NCBI GenBank assembly: GCA_900542795.1
Contig: UQPD01000050.1
Coordinates: 1-15,086, forward strand
DNA length: 15,086 nt
Reading direction: 5' to 3'
Source: an uncultured Prevotella sp.
GTDB lineage: Bacteria; Bacteroidota; Bacteroidia; Bacteroidales; Bacteroidaceae
A program made the position numbers and the translations under genes. Below are positions 1-6,285 of the stretch, one piece after another. The notes under the pieces were generated by a model, which worked only from the letters and a program-made list of their open reading frames with translations, did not search any database and was not told the origin of the DNA. Each line of letters opens with the position of its first letter. Positions within the stretch are counted from its first letter, which is position 1.

Positions 1-23
1 CGCATGAAGACCTCAATAGAATG

Positions 24-55
24 TAATACTTAATACTTAATACTTAATACTTAAT
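24..55. repeat. Tandem heptamer TAATACT, four copies plus a partial
   Basis: Four exact head-to-tail copies of TAATACT run from 24 to 51, followed by a truncated fifth (TAAT). The unit is AT-rich and non-coding, so copy number could change by strand slippage. It is about 320 nt upstream of floA, so a role in floA expression is not evident. Confidence 0.9.
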
Positions 56-123
56 CCAGATTTGTGTCCATCAATGAGCCATAAATGTTCGTGAATTATT
101 ATTATTGAAATTCCCCATAAATA

Positions 124-200
124 AACCCATTTCGGGGTTGGGCTGGCGCGTGAAGCATTTTGTTTAGTAATGTTCAAAAAATAACTTCTGCAGAAGATCT
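124..200 (-). repeat. Intergenic palindrome family, truncated copy 1
   Basis: The segment GGGCTGGCGCGTGAAG (140-155) is the right arm of the palindrome seen in full at 6032-6086. The left GC-rich arm is missing; only AACCC (124-128) can pair with GGGTT (135-139). Downstream, GTTCAAA (172-178) and TGCAGAAGAT (189-198) match, in reverse orientation, the flank of the copy at 14607, so the repeat unit extends beyond the hairpin. Confidence 0.7.
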
Positions 201-261
201 GCGTTCAAGAGCATCTGACCAAAAAGCAAAAGTCAAGAAAATCTATAAAAAAATAACACTA

Positions 262-294
262 TTGCAGCACGTAACAAATTATTGTGTATATTTG
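262..294 (+). promoter_or_regulatory. Promoter of floA, Bacteroidetes type
   Basis: TATATTTG at 287-294 matches the Bacteroidetes -7 consensus TAnnTTTG exactly and is followed by CA. A TTG at 262-264 lies 22 nt upstream and can serve as the -33 element. Transcription would start near 300, giving a 5' UTR of about 70 nt before the floA ATG at 373. Confidence 0.7.
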
Positions 295-372
295 CAACGA
301 GCATTTTACACTTTGCTCATTTTGCTATAAACAACAAACGCTTATCACCTTTTTAAACCAAATTTATACAAC

Positions 373-1368
373 ATGATAGAACCTTCCATTTTGATAGTAG
401 TGATTGTAGTAGCTGCCATCGTATTTCTAAGCATCTTCTTCCATTTTGTACCCTTCTTTTTGTGGCTTAGTGCTAAAGTTTCGGGGGTACACATCTCGCT
501 TATTCAACTGTTTTTAATGCGCATACGTAATGTGCCGCCTGGCATCATTGTGCCAAGTCTTATTGAAGCACATAAGGCTGGATTGCGCACGGTTACTCGC
601 GACAACCTCGAAGCACACTATATGACAGGTGGACATGTGCAACGTGTGGTTCATGCCCTTGTGTCAGCTTCTAAAGCCAACATAGACCTCTCGTTTGAGA
701 AAGCAACAGCCATAGACCTTGCAGGTCGTGATGTGTTTGAGGCTGTACAAACAAGCGTTAATCCTAAAGTTATTGATACTCCGCCCGTAGCAGCCGTTGC
801 CAAGAATGGTATTCAGCTCATTGCCAAAGCACGTGTAACCGTGCGTGCTAATATTCACCAACTTGTAGGTGGTGCAGGCGAAGATACTATCTTAGCTCGT
901 GTAGGCGAAGGTATTGTATCGAGCATTGGTTCGGCTGAGACACATGAACAAGTTCTTGAAAATCCTGACTCTATCTCAAAATTGGTACTTTCAAAGGGCT
1001 TGGACGCAGGTACTGCTTACACCATTCTCTCCATCGACATTGCAGACATTGACGTAGGTAAAAACATTGGTGCTACCTTGCAAATGGATCAAGCTAATGC
1101 AGACAAGAACATTGCACAAGCTAAGGCAGAGGAACGTCGCGCTATGGCAGTGGCTACTGAACAAGAAATGAAGGCATTAGCACAACAAGCTCGTGCCGAG
1201 GTTATTCAGGCTGAAGCAGAAGTGCCCAAGGCTTTGGCGCAAGCTTTGCGCGATGGTAATATGGGATTTATGGACTATTATAAGTTTGAAAACCTTAAGG
1301 GAGATACCGCGATGCGCGATGCCATCTCTAAAATTGACCCTACCAATATTTTGAACAAAGATAAGTAA
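373..1368 (+). CDS. floA: Flotillin-like protein FloA (membrane microdomain scaffold)
   Basis: This 331-residue protein has the length and layout of bacterial FloA (the former UPF0365/YqfA family). A hydrophobic hairpin-like segment at about residues 4-34 anchors it to the inner membrane and is followed by a PHB/SPFH-type domain. The C-terminal third (about 235-300) is Ala/Glu/Gln/Lys-rich and predicted coiled coil, as in flotillins, which oligomerise through it. The recognisable motif DIADIDVGKNIGA precedes the coil. FloA organises membrane microdomains and affects membrane fluidity and the assembly of membrane complexes. The partner NfeD, often adjacent in other bacteria, is not in this window. 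The start fits because the ATG directly opens the membrane segment and lies about 70 nt after a good promoter. A strong hairpin follows, so it is probably monocistronic. Confidence 0.93.
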   Translation: MIEPSILIVVIVVAAIVFLSIFFHFVPFFLWLSAKVSGVHISLIQLFLMRIRNVPPGIIVPSLIEAHKAGLRTVTRDNLEAHYMTGGHVQRVVHALVSASKANIDLSFEKATAIDLAGRDVFEAVQTSVNPKVIDTPPVAAVAKNGIQLIAKARVTVRANIHQLVGGAGEDTILARVGEGIVSSIGSAETHEQVLENPDSISKLVLSKGLDAGTAYTILSIDIADIDVGKNIGATLQMDQANADKNIAQAKAEERRAMAVATEQEMKALAQQARAEVIQAEAEVPKALAQALRDGNMGFMDYYKFENLKGDTAMRDAISKIDPTNILNKDK

Positions 1369-1388
1369 GGGAAAGGTTCTTAGTTCAC

Positions 1389-1434
1389 AAGTAAGTTTAA
1401 GTGGGTGTTTTAAAATACCTACTTAAGCTTACTT
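1389..1434 (+). terminator. Strong hairpin after floA, probable terminator
   Basis: Positions 1389-1406 pair with 1417-1434 over 18 bp. The only two non-Watson-Crick positions are G-U compatible in the plus-strand transcript. The 10-nt loop (GTTTTAAAAT) can extend the stem by a few more pairs. There is no immediate U run; the nearest T7 tract (from about 1455) is some 20 nt further on, so it may act as a 3' stabiliser or a weak terminator. Confidence 0.65.
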
Positions 1435-1471
1435 AAGCACAATGAAAGTAAAAAGTTTTTTTGGTTTTCAC

Positions 1472-1502
1472 TTTGCAATGTAAACGCCTTGTATTACCTT
1501 TG
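1472..1502 (+). promoter_or_regulatory. Promoter of the Lrp-family regulator
   Basis: TTTG (1472-1475) and TACCTTTG (1495-1502) are separated by 19 nt, an ideal fit to the Bacteroidetes -33/-7 pair, and CA follows. Transcription from about 1508 gives an unusually long leader of about 200 nt before the ATG at 1709. Confidence 0.75.
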
Positions 1503-1513
1503 CAATAGTAAAA

Positions 1514-1678
1514 GGTGGTCCTAAAAAATCTGCTTTTAATTTTTTAGAAATCTGATAGTTGCTTTGCATCCTCTTGCATGAGTTTAAGGGTTAGTTTGCT
1601 TGGTTACATAGCTTGCTGTGCTTTTTCGCTCACTAAAATCCACGCGCAATAGGGACGAAATGACTGTTTAGAACCACC
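1514..1678. repeat. Inverted repeat GGTGGTYCTAAA bracketing the lrp leader
   Basis: GGTGGTCCTAAA (1514-1525) and TTTAGAACCACC (1667-1678) are inverted copies with one mismatch in 12. They lie at the two ends of the lrp leader, about 140 nt apart. The same sequence recurs in the hairpin after the gene (2187-2223). It may be a long-range RNA stem or a set of regulator binding sites. Confidence 0.6.
1578..1652 (+). CDS. Possible 24-residue leader peptide resembling a signal peptide
   Basis: A 24-codon ORF inside the lrp leader reads M-S-L-R-V-S-L-L-G-Y, then I-A-C-C-A-F-S-L, and ends K-I-H-A-Q before TAG. It has an N-terminal Arg, a hydrophobic core and an A|Q end, like the signal peptides in this window, but stops straight after the Gln. 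No Shine-Dalgarno sequence is visible. It may be a remnant of a lost secreted protein, a leader peptide controlling lrp, or chance. It contains four Leu codons, which is suggestive but not decisive for a leucine-responsive gene. Confidence 0.2.
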   Translation: MSLRVSLLGYIACCAFSLTKIHAQ

Positions 1679-1708
1679 CTAAAAATATAAGATAAAAAAC
1701 ACACTAAT

Positions 1709-2179
1709 ATGGAAAAGGTAGACCAGCTTGACCTAAAGATTTTAAAGATAATTTCTGTCAACGCACGTATTCCCTTTAAGGATGTAGCAGCCGTGTGCGG
1801 TGTATCACGGGCAGCTATCCACCAGCGCGTACAACGCCTTATAGAAGCTGGAGTTATTACAGGCTCAGGTTATAACGTATGTCCTAAAGCTATTGGTTAC
1901 AGCACTTGTACATACGTAGGTATTAAACTCGAGCGTGGCTCAATGTATAAGGGCGTGGCTGAAGAACTCGAAAAGATTCCCGAAATTGTGGAATGTCACT
2001 TTACTACAGGTGCTTACACCATGCTCGTAAAACTCTATTCGCGCGATAACGAGCATCTTATGGATTTGCTTAACAACCACATTCAGGAAATTCAAGGTGT
2101 TATTTCTACCGAAACGCTCATCTCTCTTGAACAGAGCATTAACCGTGCTGTTCCCGTAGTTATCCCTGAGGAAAAGTAA
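1709..2179 (+). CDS. Lrp/AsnC-family transcriptional regulator
   Basis: This 156-residue protein has the usual length of the Lrp/AsnC family. An N-terminal winged helix-turn-helix occupies about residues 5-55 (LDLKILKIIS, FKDVAAVCGVSRAAIHQRVQRL, then EAGVITG). A C-terminal RAM (ligand-binding, oligomerising) domain covers about 65-145, with the core CHFTTGAYTMLVKLYSRD. Such proteins form dimers to octamers that sense amino acids or related metabolites and bend or wrap DNA; many control their own gene. The ligand cannot be read from the sequence. The gene has its own strong promoter, a 200-nt leader and flanking repeats of GGTGGTTCTAA, candidate operators. It ends in a perfect 15-bp hairpin, which separates it from the hydrolase genes downstream. 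Confidence 0.93.
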   Translation: MEKVDQLDLKILKIISVNARIPFKDVAAVCGVSRAAIHQRVQRLIEAGVITGSGYNVCPKAIGYSTCTYVGIKLERGSMYKGVAEELEKIPEIVECHFTTGAYTMLVKLYSRDNEHLMDLLNNHIQEIQGVISTETLISLEQSINRAVPVVIPEEK

Positions 2180-2186
2180 TACTTTG

Positions 2187-2223
2187 GTGGTTCTAAGAAC
2201 ACAACTTATGTTCTTAGAACCAC
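2187..2223 (+). terminator. Perfect 15-bp hairpin after lrp, or tandem palindromic operator
   Basis: Positions 2187-2201 pair perfectly with 2209-2223 around a 7-nt loop, 7 nt after the stop codon. No U run follows. Each arm contains its own near-palindrome (GTTCTAAGAAC at 2190-2200, GTTCTTAGAAC at 2210-2220), with centres 20 bp apart, about two helical turns. It can therefore be read as an RNA terminator or as a double protein-binding site. Confidence 0.6.
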
Positions 2224-2233
2224 TCTTAGATAT

Positions 2234-2282
2234 ATATATGCATGCTTTTCACCACTCCTTGTGGTTCCCATAACGCATATAT
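2234..2282 (+). other. Two-part stem in the leader of the DUF4491-like gene
   Basis: ATATATGC (2234-2241) pairs with GCATATAT (2275-2282), enclosing an inner hairpin ACCAC (2251-2255) with GTGGT (2261-2265). No -7 promoter box is visible between the lrp hairpin and 2335, so this may be part of a read-through transcript or a processing site. Confidence 0.35.
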
Positions 2283-2295
2283 GCCAATCTGTTAA

Positions 2296-2330
2296 CTCCT
2301 TCCCCACCCTCTCTTCAACTTTCTTCCCCC
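2296..2330 (+). promoter_or_regulatory. Pyrimidine tract just upstream of the DUF4491 start
   Basis: Of 35 bases, 32 are pyrimidines on the plus strand, ending 4 nt before the ATG at 2335. This is the opposite of the A-rich leaders typical of Bacteroidetes genes, and it leaves no Shine-Dalgarno sequence. Confidence 0.5.
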
Positions 2331-2334
2331 ACTT

Positions 2335-2637
2335 ATGACGTTTACTGGAGCATTGATTGGGTTGACCACCTTTATTATTATAGGTGCGTTTCATCCTGTT
2401 GTAATAAAAACTGAATACTACTGCGGCACCAAGCTGTGGTGGATTTTTTTAATTGTAGGCATCGGCTGTATTGTCGGTGCTTTGTTTGTTACGCATACGC
2501 TGCTCAGTGCGGTGTTGGGCGTAACGGGTTTCTCGGCTCTGTGGTCGATTATAGAAATCTTTGACCAACAAAAAAGAGTGGACAAGGGTTGGTTTCCTGC
2601 TGGCCCTGGACACAAACGTAAAAACCCTAAAAAATGA
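2335..2637 (+). CDS. Small integral membrane protein, DUF4491-like
   Basis: This 100-residue protein has about three hydrophobic segments (roughly residues 4-22, 33-52 and 55-72) and a soluble tail. The tail, SIIEIFDQQKRVDKGWFP followed by a Lys/Arg/Pro-rich end, matches the pattern I recall for the DUF4491 family of small Bacteroidetes membrane proteins. No function is established for the family. The ATG at 2335 is the first credible start; a pyrimidine tract precedes it. Its stop overlaps the next ATG by four bases (ATGA, 2634-2637), so the C26-M19 hydrolase is probably translationally coupled to it. That may be an operon convenience and does not prove a joint function. Confidence 0.8.
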   Translation: MTFTGALIGLTTFIIIGAFHPVVIKTEYYCGTKLWWIFLIVGIGCIVGALFVTHTLLSAVLGVTGFSALWSIIEIFDQQKRVDKGWFPAGPGHKRKNPKK

Positions 2638-4412
2638 GTGTAGATTCATTGGTTGAACAGTTTAACACCGAAGCCCTTGCTTTGGCTGCACAACCTTGTG
2701 CCAAACCGCTTATTGGTGTTACTGCAAACTTTTCAGAGGGTCAATTACAATTGGCACCTGGTTATTTCCGTTCGGTTGAGGCTGCTGGGGGCATTCCCGT
2801 AATTATTGCTCCTAAGCGTATGCCCAATGCCAACATGTCGCTATTGCTCGACCGTATAGATGGTCTGCTCCTTTCGGGCGGAGCTGACATCAATCCTATC
2901 TTGGTAGGCGAAGACCCTGTGCCTGCCTTGCATGGCATCAATACCGAGCGCGATTTGTTTGAATTAACCTTAACACGTTTGGCTTATAATCGGCAAATAC
3001 CCATGTTGGGCATTTGTCGTGGTATACAAGTGTTGGCAGCAGCTTTAGGGGGAACTATCATGCAAGACATTGCTACCTCCCTACCCCACACCCAACTTAT
3101 TAAACACTCGCAGGATGCTGACCGCGCCACAGCTACCCATTTTGTTGAGGCTGTAGAAGGTTCGCGCATTGCAGAACTATTGGGTAAGCGTTTTGCTGTT
3201 AACTCATTTCACCACCAAGCAGTGGGGCAATGTGGTCCGCGCTTTCGCATCACGGCTCAATCGGCTGATGGGGTAATTGAGGCGATTGAGAGCACTGAGA
3301 TGAAATCTATTATAGGTGTGCAATGGCATCCTGAGTGTTTCATTGCCGAAGGCGACACTTGCATGATGCCTTTGTTCCAACAATTTGTGAACGATGCAAG
3401 TGAGTTTGCTCAAGCTCGTCGTGTACATAACAGTGTGCTTACACTCGATTCGCATTGCGACACGCCTATGTTCTTCGACCAAGAGGTAAACCTTGAGCAT
3501 CGCGACCCTAAACTTTTGGTTGACTTCCCCAAGATGCGCGAAGGGCATTTAGACGTAAGTACGATGGTTGCCTACTTGCCACAGGGTGACTGCACGTCCG
3601 AGGCTTCAGAAGCTGCTACTGCTCAAGCTTTTAAAACTTTGGCTGAAATTGAACAGCGCGTAGCACATGCTCCTGGTGTGGTTTTGGAACAGCATCCTGC
3701 ACAACTCTATCGCAACAAACTTGAGGGTAAACTCAGTGTGATGCGTGGCATTGAAAATGGTTATGCCATTGGTAAGGACTTGCAGAATGTTGAAAAATTT
3801 GCACGCATGGGGGTGGTTTATATCACGCTTTGCCATAATGGTGACAATGATATTTGTGACTCTGCCCGTCGTTCTTCGCAACGCCATGGTGGTCTCTCTG
3901 CTTTTGGTCGCGATGTGGTGCGTGAGATGAACCGCTGTGGGTTGATGGTGGACTTGAGTCACGCAGCCGAAACATCGTTCTACGATGCTTTGCAATGTAG
4001 CACAACTCCCATTGTCTGTTCGCATGCCTCAAGTCGCGCCATGTGTAATCATCCACGTAATCTTACTGACGACCAGTTGCGTGCTCTTGCCCAAGCTGGA
4101 GGTGTAGCACAGGTTACGCTCTATCATGGCTTTTTACGGTTAGAGGAAGAAGGCATCCCTGCCACTGTAACAGATGGTGTGCGCCACTTGATGCACATGA
4201 TTGATGTGGCAGGTATCGACCATGTGGGCATTGGCACAGACTTTGATGGCGATGGAGGTGTACCTGGTTGTGCCTGTGCCTCTGAACTCATTAACTTTAC
4301 GCGTCTGCTTTTAGCAGAAGGACTCACCATTCACGATTTACAAAAAATATGGGGCGGTAACTGGTTGCGCGTTATGCAGCAATGTCAGGATACTGCTGAA
4401 ATCTTAGGGTGA
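2634..4412 (+). CDS. Two-domain hydrolase: C26 gamma-glutamyl hydrolase fused to M19 dipeptidase
   Basis: This 592-residue protein has no signal peptide and should be cytoplasmic. Residues about 22-255 form a class I glutamine-amidotransferase-like C26 domain (PuuD/gamma-glutamyl hydrolase type). Its nucleophile is Cys128 in GICRG, with His232 and Glu234 in GVQWHPE completing the triad. Residues about 267-590 form an M19 (renal/membrane) dipeptidase domain. All its metal-site residues are visible: His274-x-Asp276 (DSHCD), Glu374 (GIENG), His443 (VDLSHA) and His464 (CSHASSR), plus Asp536 in GIGTDFDGDGG. Both active sites therefore look intact. Known relatives hydrolyse gamma-glutamyl bonds and dipeptides respectively, so the fusion could split a gamma-glutamyl tripeptide such as glutathione in two steps; that substrate is inferred. 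The gene overlaps the DUF4491-like gene by 4 nt and lies 129 nt before the cyclase lipoprotein. Confidence 0.9.
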   Translation: MSVDSLVEQFNTEALALAAQPCAKPLIGVTANFSEGQLQLAPGYFRSVEAAGGIPVIIAPKRMPNANMSLLLDRIDGLLLSGGADINPILVGEDPVPALHGINTERDLFELTLTRLAYNRQIPMLGICRGIQVLAAALGGTIMQDIATSLPHTQLIKHSQDADRATATHFVEAVEGSRIAELLGKRFAVNSFHHQAVGQCGPRFRITAQSADGVIEAIESTEMKSIIGVQWHPECFIAEGDTCMMPLFQQFVNDASEFAQARRVHNSVLTLDSHCDTPMFFDQEVNLEHRDPKLLVDFPKMREGHLDVSTMVAYLPQGDCTSEASEAATAQAFKTLAEIEQRVAHAPGVVLEQHPAQLYRNKLEGKLSVMRGIENGYAIGKDLQNVEKFARMGVVYITLCHNGDNDICDSARRSSQRHGGLSAFGRDVVREMNRCGLMVDLSHAAETSFYDALQCSTTPIVCSHASSRAMCNHPRNLTDDQLRALAQAGGVAQVTLYHGFLRLEEEGIPATVTDGVRHLMHMIDVAGIDHVGIGTDFDGDGGVPGCACASELINFTRLLLAEGLTIHDLQKIWGGNWLRVMQQCQDTAEILG

Positions 4413-4426
4413 TTTTTCGATAAATG

Positions 4427-4501
4427 TTTTGGGAAATTCCAACCTTTTGAGAATTTCTAAGCATTTTGGGAAATTCCTAATTTTTTGAGAATTCCTAAGC
4501 A
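4427..4501. repeat. Tandem 37/38-nt repeat between the fusion hydrolase and the cyclase gene
   Basis: Two adjacent units (4427-4463 and 4464-4501) both begin TTTTGGGAAATTCC and end CTAAGCA, with a few substitutions and one extra base between them. Each contains the near-palindromes GGAAATTCC and GAATTTC/GAATTCC. Whether it is an operator pair, a processed spacer or a slippage product is not clear. Confidence 0.8.
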
Positions 4502-4541
4502 TATATAATTATCAACAATAGCACTCATATATAATAAGGAT

Positions 4542-5534
4542 ATGAAATACATCGTATTAACTGTATTGTCGTTTGCACTCCTTGCCTTTAGTGCATGTAA
4601 AAGTCAAAAGAATAGCGAGCAGGAAGCTGCTAACGACACCATAGCTGTGACCAATGTGCAATTTAGTGCCGACTCAGCCTACGCATCTATTGTGAAGCAA
4701 TGTAGTTTTGGTCCGCGCATTCCTAACTCTGAAGCACATCGCCAGTGTGGTGACTATATTGTAGAGCGTTTCAAAGCCTTAGGTCTTAGCGTTACCGAGC
4801 AAAAAGCTGACCTTAAAGCATGGGATGGTAAAATGCTCCACTCACGCAACATCATTGCTGCCTATCGTCCAGAGTTGGCAGATCGCATAATAATCTGTAC
4901 CCATTGGGAAAGTCGTCCTTGGGCAGATGCCGACCCAGACTCTACCAAACATCATGAACCTGTGATGGCTGCTAACGATGGAGCCAGTGGTGTAGGTGTA
5001 ATGTTTGAGTTAGCTCGCAATTTAAAAGCACTCAATCCCAACGTAGGTATCGATTTTATTTGTTTTGACTCCGAGGACTATGGTGCTCCCTATTGGGCAG
5101 GCGATAAAGCTCCGCAAGATGGTAGCGATTGGTGTCTGGGTTCACAATATTGGGCAGCTCATCCCCATGTACCTGGTTATAAAGCTAAGTTTGGCATTCT
5201 GCTTGACATGGTAGGCGGACAAGATGCTCGTTTTGCTTACGAGGGCATGAGCATGCGCTATGCTCGCGATGTAATGGTGGGTGTATGGGATGCAGCAACA
5301 CGTGCTGGTGCCGATAACCTTTTCCAATCAGTGCAAGGTGGCTACGCGCAAGATGACCACATCCCTATGAACGAGGTTGCTGGTATTCCCACCATTGATA
5401 TCATTCCCTTTATTGAAGGCGAACATTCATTTGGCACTACCTGGCACACCGTAAGCGACACGCCCGAGAATATCTCAAAAGAAACTTTGCGTGGCGTAGG
5501 ACAAACGCTCTTGCAATTTCTTTCAGAACAATAA
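4542..5534 (+). CDS. Lipoprotein of the M28 family, probable glutaminyl-peptide cyclotransferase
   Basis: This 330-residue protein begins with a lipoprotein signal peptide ending at Cys19 (AFSAC). The rest is a single-zinc M28-type fold. Likely zinc ligands are Asp146 (AANDGASGVG), the acidic pair Glu178/Asp179 in FDSEDYG, and His302 in TWHTVSDTPENIS. The segment QDDHIPMNEVAGIPTIDIIP followed by WHT resembles animal-type glutaminyl cyclases, which read DDHIPF and WHTMDD at these places; this is why I favour cyclase over aminopeptidase. Such enzymes convert N-terminal Gln to pyroglutamate. In Bacteroidetes, exported proteins often start with Gln after signal peptide removal, so a periplasm-facing cyclase fits. 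The Lys at +2 and few acidic residues make the final membrane location uncertain. It is 28 nt before sufE and probably co-transcribed with it. Confidence 0.85.
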   Translation: MKYIVLTVLSFALLAFSACKSQKNSEQEAANDTIAVTNVQFSADSAYASIVKQCSFGPRIPNSEAHRQCGDYIVERFKALGLSVTEQKADLKAWDGKMLHSRNIIAAYRPELADRIIICTHWESRPWADADPDSTKHHEPVMAANDGASGVGVMFELARNLKALNPNVGIDFICFDSEDYGAPYWAGDKAPQDGSDWCLGSQYWAAHPHVPGYKAKFGILLDMVGGQDARFAYEGMSMRYARDVMVGVWDAATRAGADNLFQSVQGGYAQDDHIPMNEVAGIPTIDIIPFIEGEHSFGTTWHTVSDTPENISKETLRGVGQTLLQFLSEQ

Positions 5535-5562
5535 TCAAACAACACAACTCTCAAAAAGAACT

Positions 5563-5988
5563 ATGACTATCAACGAAGTACAAGACGAGATAATAGAAGA
5601 GTTTTGCGAACTTGACGATTGGATGGATCGCTACCAACTGCTTATTGACTTGGGTGAAGAACAAGCCCCTCTGCCCGAGAGCGACAAAACAGACCAAAAC
5701 CTTATCGACGGTTGTCAAAGTCGTGTATGGATTGTATGCGACGAACAAGATGGTGTGCTCAACTTTCGTGCTGAGAGCGATGCACTGATTGTAAAAGGTA
5801 TTGTGTCGTTGGTTATCCGCGTGGTAAATCATCACACTCCACAAGAGATTCTTGATGCGAACCTTTATTTTATCGATAAGATAGGTTTGACGGAGCACCT
5901 CTCCCCTACCCGCTCCAATGGCTTGCTTGCCATGATTAAGCAAGTGCGCATGTATGCTTTGGCATATAAAACTAAACTGGGCGAATAA
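5563..5988 (+). CDS. sufE: SufE-like cysteine desulfuration protein
   Basis: This 141-residue cytoplasmic protein has the normal length for SufE. Conserved features are the opening pattern W-M-D-R-Y-Q-L-L-I-D-L-G at residues 20-31 and the active-site loop IDGCQSRVW with Cys51. SufE takes sulfane sulfur from the cysteine desulfurase SufS onto this Cys and passes it to the SufBCD scaffold for iron-sulfur cluster assembly. No sufS or sufBCD gene is in the window, so sufE is a stand-alone member here, grouped 28 nt behind the cyclase gene. A perfect 25-bp palindrome 43 nt after the stop probably ends the transcript. Confidence 0.92.
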   Translation: MTINEVQDEIIEEFCELDDWMDRYQLLIDLGEEQAPLPESDKTDQNLIDGCQSRVWIVCDEQDGVLNFRAESDALIVKGIVSLVIRVVNHHTPQEILDANLYFIDKIGLTEHLSPTRSNGLLAMIKQVRMYALAYKTKLGE

Positions 5989-6031
5989 TCGAATTACCAG
6001 TTAAACCTTGTGTTTGATAAGCACTAATGAA

Positions 6032-6086
6032 TACTTCACGCGCCAGCCTTACCTCGCCTAACGAGGTAAGGCTGGCGCGTGAAGTA
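6032..6086. repeat. Intergenic palindrome family, full copy 2; probable two-way terminator
   Basis: The arms 6032-6056 and 6062-6086 are perfectly complementary over 25 bp around a 5-nt loop (CCTAA). The core is CACGCGCCAGCCTTACC and its inverse. It is much more GC-rich than the surrounding DNA. It lies just after sufE and may stop transcription, but no U run follows on either strand. Related copies are at 124-200, 14607-14656 and 15027-15080. Confidence 0.85.
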
Positions 6087-6252
6087 AGTAGGTGTTCAAA
6101 TTATTTTATACTATCAATACTAGACTTTTCCAGTTTTATAGAATGCAGAGACTTTTTAATCACAAAAAAATAAATTAGAGGCTAATTCTGCATATAGTGT
6201 GTATAAATGACTAAAATATTGCATAGTGTTATAATATATGAGGGGTATTTTG

Positions 6253-6260
6253 TATATTTG
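6253..6260 (+). promoter_or_regulatory. -7 box of the CoA-transferase promoter
   Basis: TATATTTG matches the Bacteroidetes -7 consensus and lies 25 nt before the ATG at 6286, giving a leader of about 20 nt. No good -33 TTG is found at the usual distance; the nearest (6219-6221) is about 31 nt away, so the promoter may be weak or activator-dependent. Confidence 0.6.
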
Positions 6261-6285
6261 TCGGCATAATTAGACAAATACTAAC

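Larger units (their letters stand above)
1..372. other. Gene-free region upstream of floA
   Basis: No ORF of credible length is visible here. The stretch holds a heptamer tandem repeat (24-55), a half copy of the intergenic palindrome (124-200) and the floA promoter (262-294). The gene that ends upstream lies outside the window. The first nine bases (CGCATGAAG) resemble the outer end of the same palindrome, but the window starts too late to tell. Confidence 0.7.
1369..1708. other. Intergenic region floA-lrp: hairpin, promoter and long leader
   Basis: This 340-nt stretch contains the floA terminator-like hairpin (1389-1434), the lrp promoter (1472-1502), a short hairpin at the leader start (CTAAAAAAT 1521-1529 with ATTTTTTAG 1539-1547), a 24-codon ORF (1578-1652) and inverted copies of GGTGGTYCTAAA (1514-1525 and 1667-1678). 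Confidence 0.8.

Noticed and set aside
1..10. Fifth copy of the palindrome at the window edge (CGCATGAAG)
   Set aside because: Only nine bases are available, too few to separate from chance.
1510..1708. Known riboswitch class in the lrp leader
   Set aside because: The leader is long and has inverted repeats, but I see no conserved core of a named riboswitch.
3204..3548. Minus-strand open frames inside the C26-M19 gene, and similar ones elsewhere
   Set aside because: They lie opposite strongly supported genes, show no family motifs and have Cys/His/Arg-rich shadow compositions.
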